DNA of 64,000 nucleotides from Streptomyces prunicolor NBRC 13075 (GCF_000367365.1 NZ_BARF01000038.1:62001-126000); one strand, 5' to 3'. Positions 42,183 to 50,024 are shown, numbered from the stretch's first letter. Notes: generated by a model from the sequence alone, not told the origin. Numbers and translations are program-made.

Positions 42183-42288
42183 CTTTCGGCACCCGACGGC
42201 CGGACCGTGCACGCTGGCATGACCGACGGAGCACCGACCAGTTCCGCCGGCACACGGGACGTACTTCCTAGGGCTACGGGGGCCTGTC

Positions 42289-43515
42289 ATGCATCCGATG
42301 GTGAAGCCCGCGCTGCGGCGCGGCTGGCGTGATCTCCACACCGTGCAGTTCGGGATGACACCGGCGCACGCCATGACTTTGGGCCCGATGGACAAGGCGA
42401 CGGGCAGTTTCCTGGACCTGCTCAACGGCACGCGCGGACTGCCCCTCCTGCGTGAGGAGGGGCACCGGATGGATCTGCCCGAGGGCCATGTCGACCAGCT
42501 GGTGAAGGGGCTGACGCACGCGGGACTGCTCGACGACGCGAAGGGCGGTGGGCCCGCGGCCGATGCCCTCCGGGCGAAGAAGGACGTCCTCGACCGGCTG
42601 CGCCCGGACCTCGCGTCGCTCTCCCTGATCACCGGCGAGCCGGGCGAGTCGATGGGCCGTCTGGCGGCGCGTCGCGAGCTGCGCGTACAGGTGCGGGGCG
42701 CGGGCCGGGTGGGCGCGGCGCTGGCCGCGCTGTTGTCGGGCGCGGGGGTCGGCGAGGTCCACGTACGCGACGGCGGTCACACCGAGCCCTGGGACGTCGC
42801 TCCGGGCGGGCTGCCCGCCGAGGCCGTCGGCGAACGCCGGGACGAGGCAGCACGCCGCGCGGTACGCCGGGCCGCACCGGACCGCCCACCGCGCAGGACC
42901 TCGCAGGCCACGTCGGAGGAGAGCGAACCCGGCTTCTCCCTGGTGATCCTCGCCCCGCGCGACGATGTCGCCGTGCACGCGCCCGACCCGGCCGCCGCCA
43001 CCGGCCTGATCGTCTCGGGGACACCTCATCTGTACGCCGGTGTCGTGGAGGGCACGGGAGTCGTGGGCCCACTGGTGCTGCCCGGCGAGACGTCCTGCGC
43101 GGGCTGTCTGCACCACGCGCGCACCGACCGGGACCCGACCTGGCCGCGGCTGGTCGCGCAGTGGCGCTCCGGCAGACAGCCACAGGTGCGGCCCTGCGAT
43201 CTGACACTCGCCACGACCGTCGCCGGGCTGGCTGCCGCGCACGCGCTCGCCTTCCTGGACGGGCAGTCACCGTCGAGCGCGGGCGCGCGGTGGGAGGTCT
43301 CGCTGCCCGGGCTGCACTGGCACGCGCGTCCGGTCTGGGCGCATTCCGCCTGCCCGTGCGGAGCCGCCGAGAAGGGTGCGGAGAAAGGTAAGGAGGGACA
43401 CACCTCTACGGACGAGGATCGACACGCGACAATGGCAGGGGACCGGCCGTCGAGGGACGTGCGCCGTAAGGCAGACTCGGCCCGGCCGGCTGGGACTTGG
43501 AGGGCGCATGTCTGA
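42289..43515 (+). CDS. ThiF/E1-like protein (TOMM-type leader-binding homologue), degenerate
   Basis: A 408-residue protein. Residues 1-85 resemble the winged-helix peptide-clamp region of RiPP cyclodehydratase partners. Residues 115-330 are Rossmann-like with a GAGRVGAAL glycine motif, and zinc-type cysteine pairs follow: CAGCLHH and, near residue 355, CPCG. I do not see the adenylation Arg/Asp set of active E1 enzymes. The last 45 residues are basic and unstructured. No YcaO or precursor peptide is nearby. It overlaps the ABC1 kinase start by 8 bp, so the two are co-expressed. Confidence 0.75.
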   Translation: MHPMVKPALRRGWRDLHTVQFGMTPAHAMTLGPMDKATGSFLDLLNGTRGLPLLREEGHRMDLPEGHVDQLVKGLTHAGLLDDAKGGGPAADALRAKKDVLDRLRPDLASLSLITGEPGESMGRLAARRELRVQVRGAGRVGAALAALLSGAGVGEVHVRDGGHTEPWDVAPGGLPAEAVGERRDEAARRAVRRAAPDRPPRRTSQATSEESEPGFSLVILAPRDDVAVHAPDPAAATGLIVSGTPHLYAGVVEGTGVVGPLVLPGETSCAGCLHHARTDRDPTWPRLVAQWRSGRQPQVRPCDLTLATTVAGLAAAHALAFLDGQSPSSAGARWEVSLPGLHWHARPVWAHSACPCGAAEKGAEKGKEGHTSTDEDRHATMAGDRPSRDVRRKADSARPAGTWRAHV

Positions 43516-44896
43516 TCTTCCCCGGAAAGCGGTCACCCGTACCGCCAAGCTCGCGGCGCTCCCGCTCGGCTTCGCCGGCAGAGCGACCTGGGGGCTGGGC
43601 AAACGGATCGTGGGCGAGTCCGCGGAGATCGTCGGCCGCGAGCTGCAACAGCGCACGGCGGAGCAGCTGTTCAAGGTGCTCGGCGAGCTCAAGGGCGGTG
43701 CGATGAAGTTCGGGCAGGCACTGTCCGTCTTCGAGTCGGCGCTGCCCGAGGAGGTCGCCGGTCCCTACCGTGCCGCGCTGACCAAGCTCCAGGAGGCGGC
43801 GCCGCCGATGCCGACGCGCACCGTGCACGGTGTGCTGGCGGAGCGGCTCGGTGAGGACTGGCGCGAGTTGTTCGCGGAGTTCGAGGACAAGCCCTCGGCC
43901 GCCGCGTCGATCGGCCAGGTGCACCGGGCGGTGTGGCACGACGGCCGCGAGGTCGCGGTCAAGGTGCAGTACCCGGGCGCCGGCGAGGCCCTCCTGTCCG
44001 ACCTGACCCAACTGAGCCGTTTCGCCCGCCTGTTGGGCCCGCTCATCCCCGGGATGGACATCAAGCCCCTCATCGCCGAACTCCGCGACCGCGTCTCCGA
44101 GGAGCTGGACTACGGCCTGGAGGCACAGGCCCAGCAGGTGCACGCCGAGGAGTTCGAGGGCGACCCGGATGTCATGGTGCCCGCCGTGGTCCACCAGTGC
44201 GACCAAGTCCTGGTCACGGAGTGGATCGACGGGATTCCGCTGTCGGAGGTGATCGCCGACGGCACCCAGGAGCAGCGCGACCGGGCAGGCCAGCTGCTGG
44301 CCCGCTTCCTCTTCTCGGGCCCGGCCCGCACCGGTCTCCTCCACGCCGATCCGCATCCGGGCAACTTCCGGCTGCTGCCCGCCGACCCGGAAGGCAAGGG
44401 CGACTGGCGTCTGGGCGTCCTGGACTTCGGCACGGTCGACCGCCTTCCCGGCGGTCTGCCGACGCCCATCGGCGACTCCCTGCGCATGACGCTCGACGGC
44501 GACGCCGAGGCGGTCTACGAACTGCTGCGCACGGAGGGCTTTGTCAAGGACTCGATAGAGCTGGACCCCGACGCCGTCCTCGACTACCTCGTGCCGATCA
44601 TCGAACCGGCCCAGGTCGACGAGTTCACCTTCAGCCGCGGCTGGATGCGCAGCCAGGCCGCCCGCATCGCCGATCCCCGCTCCCCCGCCCACCAGTTGGG
44701 CAAGCAGCTCAACCTGCCCCCGGCGTATCTCCTGATACACCGAGTGACATTGAGCACAATCGGCGTCCTGTGCCAGTTGGGCGCGACGGTACGGCTGCGC
44801 GAGGAGCTGGAGGAGTGGCTGCCGGGGTTCGTGCCGGAGGACCCGGACGAGTACGAGGAGTTCCTGGACGAGGAGGAACCCGCGGCGGAGGCGTGA
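43508..44896 (+). CDS. ABC1/AarF/UbiB family atypical kinase
   Basis: A 462-residue protein. The family KxGQ motif appears as GGAMKFGQALSVFES near residue 65, followed by the Ala-rich loop PSAAASIGQVHRA, the catalytic Lys in VAVKVQYPG, Glu in the C helix, LLHADPHPGNF (catalytic loop) and LDFGTVDRL (DFG). UbiB-type proteins act on lipid metabolism, coenzyme Q in other bacteria. Streptomyces use menaquinone, so the client is uncertain. The acidic C-terminus (EDPDEYEEFLDEEE) is unusual. It overlaps the ThiF-like gene. Confidence 0.92.
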   Translation: MSDLPRKAVTRTAKLAALPLGFAGRATWGLGKRIVGESAEIVGRELQQRTAEQLFKVLGELKGGAMKFGQALSVFESALPEEVAGPYRAALTKLQEAAPPMPTRTVHGVLAERLGEDWRELFAEFEDKPSAAASIGQVHRAVWHDGREVAVKVQYPGAGEALLSDLTQLSRFARLLGPLIPGMDIKPLIAELRDRVSEELDYGLEAQAQQVHAEEFEGDPDVMVPAVVHQCDQVLVTEWIDGIPLSEVIADGTQEQRDRAGQLLARFLFSGPARTGLLHADPHPGNFRLLPADPEGKGDWRLGVLDFGTVDRLPGGLPTPIGDSLRMTLDGDAEAVYELLRTEGFVKDSIELDPDAVLDYLVPIIEPAQVDEFTFSRGWMRSQAARIADPRSPAHQLGKQLNLPPAYLLIHRVTLSTIGVLCQLGATVRLREELEEWLPGFVPEDPDEYEEFLDEEEPAAEA

Positions 44897-44971
44897 GCCG
44901 AAACTCGGACGGCGCGAGTCGGTTCGGCGGTGGCTCGGGTCGGTCCGGTCCGGTGGTGGCGCGAGTGCGAC

Positions 44972-45181
44972 CTACCACCAGGCGGAGTCCAGCCGTCCCT
45001 CGATCGCCCTGAGGTTCTCCCTGGCGCAGGTGTCGCAGAAGTAGTGCCGGGTTCCGTTCTCCACGGAGCAGGTCCAGGTGGGCTGTGGGCCTTCGGACCG
45101 GGTGCCGCAGCGGGCGCACACAAGGGGTCGGGGCTCCGCGGTGGAGGCGCTGGTGTCGCTGCCTCCGGGAAGACTCGTCAC
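44972..45181 (-). CDS. Small zinc-ribbon protein
   Basis: A 69-residue protein with two CxxC pairs, VCARCGT and FCDTCAREN, the pattern of a zinc ribbon. The C-terminus is EGRLDSAWW. It starts at the GTG at 45181. It lies downstream of the wblC-linked gene behind a strong terminator and is convergent with the ABC1 gene. Function unknown; nucleic-acid or protein binding is plausible. Confidence 0.78.
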   Translation of the reverse strand: MTSLPGGSDTSASTAEPRPLVCARCGTRSEGPQPTWTCSVENGTRHYFCDTCARENLRAIEGRLDSAWW

Positions 45182-45227
45182 GCGGCGACGATATCCCCGC
45201 GGCCGGGGATCGGCGGGCAGAACGCAC

Positions 45228-45265
45228 CGCGGGGGCCGGTCCGTTCGGACGGACCGGCCCCCGCG
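45228..45265 (-). terminator. Terminator after the wblC operon
   Basis: Perfect 17-bp arms (45228-45244 and 45249-45265) with a 4-base loop. It lies 51 bp past the stop of the gene downstream of wblC on the minus strand. Confidence 0.88.
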
Positions 45266-45316
45266 AGGAGCTTTCGTCTCCCGAGGTCGGGAGGCCACCG
45301 CTTCAGGTGTGATCGG

Positions 45317-45646
45317 TTACTGCATGAGGGCCATGGCGAGCGCACGGCGAGCGCGCATCGAGGCACGCTCGGCCCTGCGCTGCATCCGGCGGGCGGCCAG
45401 CAGGCGCGTGACCTGCCGTTCCCGCTCGGCCTCCCGCAGGCGCTCGTGCATATGCGCACGGGCCAGGGCTTCTGGAATGAGTTGCATCTCTCGGGTCCTG
45501 TTCTGGCGCGACTCGGTCGCACCCGGAGTGGTGAAGTCTGGGATCGCGGAGCCCACGGGCTCGCTGGGAGTGGACGGCTTCATCGGGGCCTGCTTCTTGG
45601 GGTCGTGCGTGAGGGGGCGGTCGATCGTTCCGAGGGTGATGGTCAT
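45317..45646 (-). CDS. Small basic protein translationally coupled to wblC
   Basis: A 109-residue protein. The N-terminal half is disordered and Pro/Thr-rich. Residues 50-109 form a predicted long amphipathic, Arg-rich helix (EALARAHMHERLREAERERQ, then RLLAARRMQRRAERA). Its ATG overlaps the wblC stop (ATGA), so it is made in step with WblC and shares its attenuated promoter. No known family. Nucleic-acid, ribosome or WblC binding would suit the charge pattern, but that is inference. Confidence 0.75.
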   Translation of the reverse strand: MTITLGTIDRPLTHDPKKQAPMKPSTPSEPVGSAIPDFTTPGATESRQNRTREMQLIPEALARAHMHERLREAERERQVTRLLAARRMQRRAERASMRARRALAMALMQ

Positions 45647-46011
45647 GCCGTGACCGGGTTCTTGCGCGGACGGCCACGCGGCCGCTTGCGGGCCACGACG
45701 ACACCCTGGACGAAGAGCTCGCCACCCCAGACGCCCCAGGGCTCACGCCGCTCCTTGGCGCCGGCGAGGCAGGCCTCGATCAGCGGGCAGGTGCGGCAGA
45801 GGGACTTGGCGTACTCGACATCGGCCGGCGACTCGGCGAAGAAGACCTCCGGGTCGTAGGAACGGCAGGGGACGGGCACGCCCAGGTTCTCGATGGCGTC
45901 GTCGAGCGCGGTGAGCGTAGTGAGCGGAGTCAAGGTGGAGTCCTCCGTGAGGCCGGGCGGGGGGATCGTTTCGGAAGGCGGTACGGACGGGGCGTGCGCT
46001 TCGAGTTGCAC
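45643..46011 (-). CDS. wblC: WhiB7-type transcription factor WblC, intrinsic antibiotic resistance
   Basis: A 122-residue Wbl protein. The four [4Fe-4S]-ligand cysteines are Cys49, Cys72, Cys75 and Cys81 (C-x2-C-x5-C at the end), followed by GVWGG (93-97). The C-terminal AT-hook RGRPRK (112-117) distinguishes the WhiB7/WblC class from other Wbl proteins. It partners with the primary sigma factor to activate ribosome-protecting and resistance genes. The GTG at 46011 follows AGGAAG. A long leader with an upstream ORF and terminator precedes it. Confidence 0.94.
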   Translation of the reverse strand: MQLEAHAPSVPPSETIPPPGLTEDSTLTPLTTLTALDDAIENLGVPVPCRSYDPEVFFAESPADVEYAKSLCRTCPLIEACLAGAKERREPWGVWGGELFVQGVVVARKRPRGRPRKNPVTA

Positions 46012-46129
46012 GGTTGTTCTTCCTCGTCTGGTCGGTCCGGCCCTGTTGGGCCGGTTGTCGGCTTGGTACCGGGTTCTTTTCTTGTCCCGAGGCCCCTTCG
46101 CTCCGTCGTCCCCGTTCGGGGAAAACAGA

Positions 46130-46164
46130 AGGGCCGCGGATCCCGGATGGGGTTCCGCGGCCCT
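46130..46164 (-). terminator. Intrinsic terminator in the wblC leader (attenuator)
   Basis: On the minus strand an 11-bp stem (AGGGCCGCGGA with TCCGCGGCCCT, 13-base loop) is followed at once by TCTGTTTTCCCC, one of the few T-rich tracts of this kind in the window. It lies about 120 bp before wblC and 20 bp after the upstream ORF stop, so it would cut off transcription before wblC unless prevented. Confidence 0.82.
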
Positions 46165-46174
46165 GAAGGCGCCG

Positions 46175-46220
46175 GCCTGATCGATCAGGCTGGATCACTC
46201 CAGGGTTCTGGCCCACGGAA
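46175..46220 (-). promoter_or_regulatory. Candidate antiterminator segments of the wblC leader
   Basis: TTCCGTGG, complement of 46213-46220, lies inside the end of the upstream ORF. It can pair over 8 positions (one G-U) with CCGCGGAA of the terminator's left arm (46153-46160), so a ribosome or its absence there would decide which structure forms. A perfect palindrome, GCCTGATCGATCAGGC (46175-46190), spans the upstream ORF stop codon. Confidence 0.55.
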
Positions 46221-46502
46221 GGCCCACATCTGGTGGTGCTGCGTCGTCTGCTTCCGGCTTCCGGCACCGGGTGCAAAGGCATAGGCCTGCGCCTGTGCCC
46301 CTACTGCTTCCAGTGCCTTGGTCGGTCGCTCATTGCGCTCACGGATGGGAAGAACCGCGAGAGACACGGCGGACGCCGGACGGGCGGCAGAGATGCCGGA
46401 CAGACCGGTGCCCAGGTTCGAAACGCCGAGCATGCACAGGGAGACGACCGAGGGATCGGTCATTTTCACGGTGCTGACGGAGCTGGTGTTGATGCTGATC
46501 AC
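46185..46502 (-). CDS. wblC leader upstream ORF (105 codons)
   Basis: It starts at a GTG (46502) with a perfect AGGAGG eight bases upstream, the best ribosome site in the neighbourhood. It starts VISINTSSVSTVKMTDPSV, has an Ala/Val/Ser-rich middle and an Arg/Gln/Pro-rich end finishing WSDPA. It terminates 20 bp before the attenuator hairpin and its stop codon lies in a palindrome. whiB7/wblC genes are known to be controlled by upstream ORF-coupled attenuation; this ORF has the required position. The peptide itself is probably regulatory, not functional. Confidence 0.75.
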   Translation of the reverse strand: MISINTSSVSTVKMTDPSVVSLCMLGVSNLGTGLSGISAARPASAVSLAVLPIRERNERPTKALEAVGAQAQAYAFAPGAGSRKQTTQHHQMWAFRGPEPWSDPA

Positions 46503-46619
46503 TGGAATCGCCTCCTCTCGGCGTCTCGGGGGACCGGGGGTGAGACCGGTCCTACGGATATGCAAGTACAGCACGGAATCAGGGCCTTCGAGAAGGCCCC
46601 CTGTTCCCGTGTCTAAGAA

Positions 46620-46656
46620 CCTATGGGGATTGCTGGGGCATGCGCAAACTATTTTC
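46620..46656 (-). promoter_or_regulatory. wblC promoter candidate with AT-rich WhiB7-type upstream element
   Basis: On the minus strand there is TTTGCG (46643-46648), a 17-base spacer, then CATAGG (46620-46625). GAAAAT lies directly before the -35, matching the AT-rich patch read by the WhiB7 AT-hook, as expected for autoactivation. It sits between the uvrD2 stop and the leader. Confidence 0.6.
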
Positions 46657-46670
46657 TCGACGAGTTTGAA

Positions 46671-48866
46671 TCAGTCCTCCCCCACACCATCCGCAGGCTC
46701 CTGACCGCCGCAGATGGCCAGGACATCGGCCCCGTAGCGGTTGAGCTTGCGGACGCCGACCCCGGGGATCCGCGCGAGTTCGCCGTCGTCGTCGGGGACG
46801 GTCTCGGCGATCGCCATCAGCGTCTTGTCGGTGAAGACACAGAAGGCGGGCTGCCCGCTGAGCTGCGCCTGGACCTCGCGCCACTCGCGCAACCGCTCGT
46901 AGAGGCCCTCGTCCATGTCCGAGGGGCACTCCTCGCAGCGCATCAGCTTCATCTCGCCGGCTTCGGTGAGCGTGCGGCCGCAGACCCGGCAGCGAGCCAC
47001 AGTGCGCTGCGTCCGGCGCGGTACGGGCTTGGGGCTGCCCGTGAAGCCGCGCTCGATGCCTCCGGGACCGACCGTGCCGGGTCTGCCCGCACCGCCGGTC
47101 GAGCCGGGGCGCAGGCCGTCCAGGAAGCGGCTGGGGCGGCGGTTGGGGCGGCCGCCGGGTGAGCGGGAGAGGGCCCAGGAGACGTGGAGCCGCTCTCTGG
47201 CGCGGGTGACTCCGACGTAGAGGAGGCGGCGCTCCTCCTCGATCTGCTCGTCGGTCTTCGCGTACGTGATGGGCATCATGCCCTCGGCGACGCCGACCAG
47301 GAAGACGACGTCCCACTCCAGGCCCTTGGCCGAGTGCAGGGAGGCGAGGGTGACGCCCTGGACGGTCGGGGCGTGCTGGGCGTTCGCCCGCTCGTCGAGT
47401 TCGGCGACCAGGTCGGCGAGGGTGGCTCCGGGTTTCGCCGCGGCGAAGTCCTGGGCGAGGTTGACCAGGGCCGCCAGCGACTCCCAGCGCTCTCTGACGG
47501 CGCCGGAGCCGGCCGGGGGCTCGGTGGTCCAGCCCTCGCCGGAGAGGACGGCACGGACCTGGGAGGGCAGGTCGATGACGTCGTCGAGGAGGGAGTCGTT
47601 GCCCCCGAAGCGGGCGGCGCCGCGCAGGGCGATGCCGGCCTTGCGGACCTCGGGGCGGTCGAAGAACCGCTCGGCGCCGCGCAGTTGGTAGGGGACCCCG
47701 GCGTCGGCGAGGGCCTGTTCGTAGGTCTCGGACTGGGAGTTCGTGCGGACCAGAATCGCGATCTCGCTCGCCGGGACGCCCGCGTCCATGAGGTCGCGGA
47801 TGCGGCGGGCGGCGCCCTCGGCCTCGGCGGGCTCGTCGGGGTACTCGGCGTAGACGGGCTCGGGGCCCGCGGCGCGCTGGGAGATCAGCTCCAGCCGGTG
47901 GTCGGCGGCCCGGCCGCGGGCCTGGGAGAGCAGGCTGTTGGCGAGGTGGACGACCTGGGGTGTGGAGCGGTAGTCGCGGACCAGCTTGACGACGGTGGCG
48001 CCGGGGTGGCGGGTGCGGAAGTCGAGCAGGTGGTCCGGTGTCGCTCCGGTGAAGGAGTAGATCGTCTGGCTGGCGTCGCCGACGACGCACAGGTTGTCGC
48101 GGTCGCCCAGCCACAGCTCCAGGAGGCGCTGCTGGAGCGGGCTGACGTCCTGGTACTCGTCGACCACGAAGTGCTGGTACTGCGAGCGGACCTGTTCGGC
48201 GATGTCGTGCCGGTCCTGGAGGACGGCGACGGTCAGCAGCAGGACGTCCTCGAAGTCGATGACCGCGCGGTCTCGTTTGACGTCCTCGTAGGTGGCGTAG
48301 AGCTGGGCGATCTCGGCGGGGGCGCGCGGCACGTCGCGGCCCGCCTTGGCCGCCGCGGCCGCGTAGTCGGAGGGCACGGTCTGGGTGACCTTGGACCACT
48401 CGATCTCCGCGGTGACGTCCCGCAGTTCACCGCGGTCGAGGCGGATGCGGCAGGCGGCCGCCGCGTCGGCGACGAGCTGGATCTTGCGGTCGACGAGCCG
48501 GGGCATGCTGCCGCCGATCGCTTTCGGCCAGAAGTACTGGAGCTGGCGCAGCGCGGCCGAGTGGAACGTCCGTGCCTGCACTCCGGTGGCGCCGAGCTGG
48601 CGCAGCCGACCGCGCATCTCGCCCGCGGCGCGGTTGGTGAAGGTGACGGCCAGCACGCTGGAGGACTGCAGGACCCCGGCACGTACTCCGTAGGCGATGC
48701 GGTGGGTGATCGCCCGTGTCTTGCCCGTGCCGGCGCCCGCCAGCACGCACACCGGACCGCGCAGGGCGGTGGCCACCTCGCGCTGCTCGGGGTCGAGTCC
48801 TTCGAGCACCGCGTCGGCCGAGTCCGGTACCTGCGGGAAGAGGGAGGAGTGCGTTGCTGCTGTCAC
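46671..48866 (-). CDS. uvrD2: UvrD2-type superfamily 1 DNA helicase with tetracysteine and HRDC domains
   Basis: A 731-residue actinobacterial UvrD2. It has Walker A AGAGTGKT (43-50), VVDEYQDVSPLQ (motif II), GDASQTIYSFTGA (motif III), LHSAKGLEWDVVFLVG (motif V) and VGVTRARERL (motif VI). The C-terminus has a zinc tetracysteine (Cys626, 629, 644 and 647) and an HRDC domain (about 650-720; GELARIPGVGVRKLNRYG). UvrD2 is a 3'-5' helicase, essential in mycobacteria. The GTG at 48866 is chosen because helicase sequence follows closely; the frame is open upstream but overlaps the mycoredoxin start. Confidence 0.93.
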   Translation of the reverse strand: MTAATHSSLFPQVPDSADAVLEGLDPEQREVATALRGPVCVLAGAGTGKTRAITHRIAYGVRAGVLQSSSVLAVTFTNRAAGEMRGRLRQLGATGVQARTFHSAALRQLQYFWPKAIGGSMPRLVDRKIQLVADAAAACRIRLDRGELRDVTAEIEWSKVTQTVPSDYAAAAAKAGRDVPRAPAEIAQLYATYEDVKRDRAVIDFEDVLLLTVAVLQDRHDIAEQVRSQYQHFVVDEYQDVSPLQQRLLELWLGDRDNLCVVGDASQTIYSFTGATPDHLLDFRTRHPGATVVKLVRDYRSTPQVVHLANSLLSQARGRAADHRLELISQRAAGPEPVYAEYPDEPAEAEGAARRIRDLMDAGVPASEIAILVRTNSQSETYEQALADAGVPYQLRGAERFFDRPEVRKAGIALRGAARFGGNDSLLDDVIDLPSQVRAVLSGEGWTTEPPAGSGAVRERWESLAALVNLAQDFAAAKPGATLADLVAELDERANAQHAPTVQGVTLASLHSAKGLEWDVVFLVGVAEGMMPITYAKTDEQIEEERRLLYVGVTRARERLHVSWALSRSPGGRPNRRPSRFLDGLRPGSTGGAGRPGTVGPGGIERGFTGSPKPVPRRTQRTVARCRVCGRTLTEAGEMKLMRCEECPSDMDEGLYERLREWREVQAQLSGQPAFCVFTDKTLMAIAETVPDDDGELARIPGVGVRKLNRYGADVLAICGGQEPADGVGED

Positions 48867-48905
48867 ACGGCCATGCTGCCAGGTCGCCGGAGACGGATGA
48901 GTCGG

Positions 48906-48914
48906 TTGTCCACA
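48906..48914 (+). promoter_or_regulatory. Single DnaA-box match in the uvrD2/mycoredoxin divergent region
   Basis: TTGTCCACA is an exact match to the preferred Streptomyces DnaA box. It stands alone, 40 bp upstream of uvrD2, so an origin is excluded; a DnaA-responsive promoter is possible but unproven. Confidence 0.35.
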
Positions 48915-48974
48915 GGGAGGCACCCGCAGTCGTACTAATGCGGCAGGCGTCACGTGCTGCGGGATACCCCCGGC

Positions 48975-49001
48975 GGGAATGGCGGCCGGGTCGCGTACGT
49001 T
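48975..49001 (+). promoter_or_regulatory. Sigma-R promoter upstream of mycoredoxin
   Basis: GGGAAT (48975-48980), exactly 18 bases, then GTT (48999-49001). It has the same consensus and spacing as the sigR promoter in this window and lies 50 bp before the mycoredoxin ATG. It would put this thiol reductase in the sigma-R regulon. Confidence 0.8.
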
Positions 49002-49050
49002 CGCACCTCTGCGAGCACCCATCCCCTGAGCTGTTGAGGAGCGCGAGAAG

Positions 49051-49308
49051 ATGTCGGGCACTGTGACGATGTACAGCACCACGTGGTGCGGTTACTGCCG
49101 TCGGCTGAAGAGCCAGATGGACCGCGAGGGAATCGCGTACGACGAGATCAACATCGAGCAGGACCCGGCTTCCGCGGCCTTCGTCGAGAAGGCGAATGGC
49201 GGGAATCAGACGGTGCCCACGGTTTTGGTGGTTCCTGCCCAGGGCGGCTCTGAGGTAGTCATGACAAACCCGAGCCTTGCCCAGGTGAAGCAGGCACTCG
49301 GCGCCTGA
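49051..49308 (+). CDS. Mycoredoxin (glutaredoxin-like, mycothiol-dependent)
   Basis: An 85-residue thioredoxin-fold protein with the active site WCGYC (Cys13, Cys16), the cis-proline in QTVPTVLV and no other cysteine. In Actinobacteria such proteins reduce mycothiol mixed disulfides. GAGGAG precedes the ATG by about ten bases. It is driven from a sigma-R promoter, divergent from uvrD2, and followed by a clear terminator. Confidence 0.9.
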   Translation: MSGTVTMYSTTWCGYCRRLKSQMDREGIAYDEINIEQDPASAAFVEKANGGNQTVPTVLVVPAQGGSEVVMTNPSLAQVKQALGA

Positions 49309-49332
49309 ACGACGCTCCGCGCGCGACTCCGC

Positions 49333-49366
49333 AGAAGGCGGCTCCTGATGTCAGGGGCCGCCTTCT
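49333..49366 (+). terminator. Terminator after mycoredoxin
   Basis: Perfect 10-bp arms (AGAAGGCGGC and GCCGCCTTCT) with a 14-base loop, then TTGTCG, 25 bp past the stop. Confidence 0.8.
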
Positions 49367-49403
49367 TTGTCGTTCGCAGCACGTTTCTCGTTTCTCGTTC
49401 GCC

Positions 49404-50024
49404 TCACGCGACCGGCTTGTCCCACACGGCCACGTAGCGCCACAGCAGCCGACGCCGGAACCGGGCCCCGGGCAGCAGGCGCCGGACGCCTTCGCGGGCC
49501 TCTCCCCAGCACATGGCCGAGTCCTCGATCGGCATGCCGACGGGTCCGAGTTTCCCGCCGTTCCGTCGTGCCAGGAACCGGCTCACGGGCAGCCCGCAGC
49601 CGCCGATCACCCAGTCCAGGAACGTCCTGTTGTACGCCAGGCCGACGATCACCAGTCGACCGCCGGGGGCCAGCAGGCTCACCAGCCGTGCCACAGCGTC
49701 CTCGAACTCCGTGTGGTGGACGACGGCGACCGCGCTGACGAAGTCGTACGTGCCCTCGGCGAGTGAGGTGGCGTCGAGGTAGTCGGCCTCTACGAAGGTG
49801 ACGTTTTCCGGCGACACGTCCGCGCGGGCGAGCCGGATCATCTGCGGCGAGCGGTCCACGCCTGTCACCGATCCGGCTCTGCTCGCCAGCTTGCGGGCCA
49901 GCAGACCGTCCCCGCAGCCGACGTCCAGGACGGTGCGGCAGCCGTCGGGCACGGCGTCCACCACCACGGGGTGGTAGTGGACGTTGTGGTTCCAGTACGG
50001 GTCGGCAACCCGCACCCCACTCAT
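49404..50024 (-). CDS. Class I SAM-dependent methyltransferase
   Basis: A 206-residue methyltransferase of the Methyltransf_11/UbiE-like type. Motif I is VLDVGCGDGLLARKLAS (near residue 33), the acidic end of strand 2 is VTGVDRSPQM, and motif III is LLAPGGRLVIVGL. WNHNVHYHPVVV at the N-terminus is shared by related small-molecule methyltransferases. Substrate unknown. It follows nudC by 40 bp on the same strand. Confidence 0.87.
   Translation of the reverse strand: MSGVRVADPYWNHNVHYHPVVVDAVPDGCRTVLDVGCGDGLLARKLASRAGSVTGVDRSPQMIRLARADVSPENVTFVEADYLDATSLAEGTYDFVSAVAVVHHTEFEDAVARLVSLLAPGGRLVIVGLAYNRTFLDWVIGGCGLPVSRFLARRNGGKLGPVGMPIEDSAMCWGEAREGVRRLLPGARFRRRLLWRYVAVWDKPVA

Noticed and set aside
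48867..49082. Upstream extension of uvrD2 by 72 codons
   Set aside because: It would run across the sigma-R promoter and into the mycoredoxin coding start; the encoded residues show no conservation pattern.
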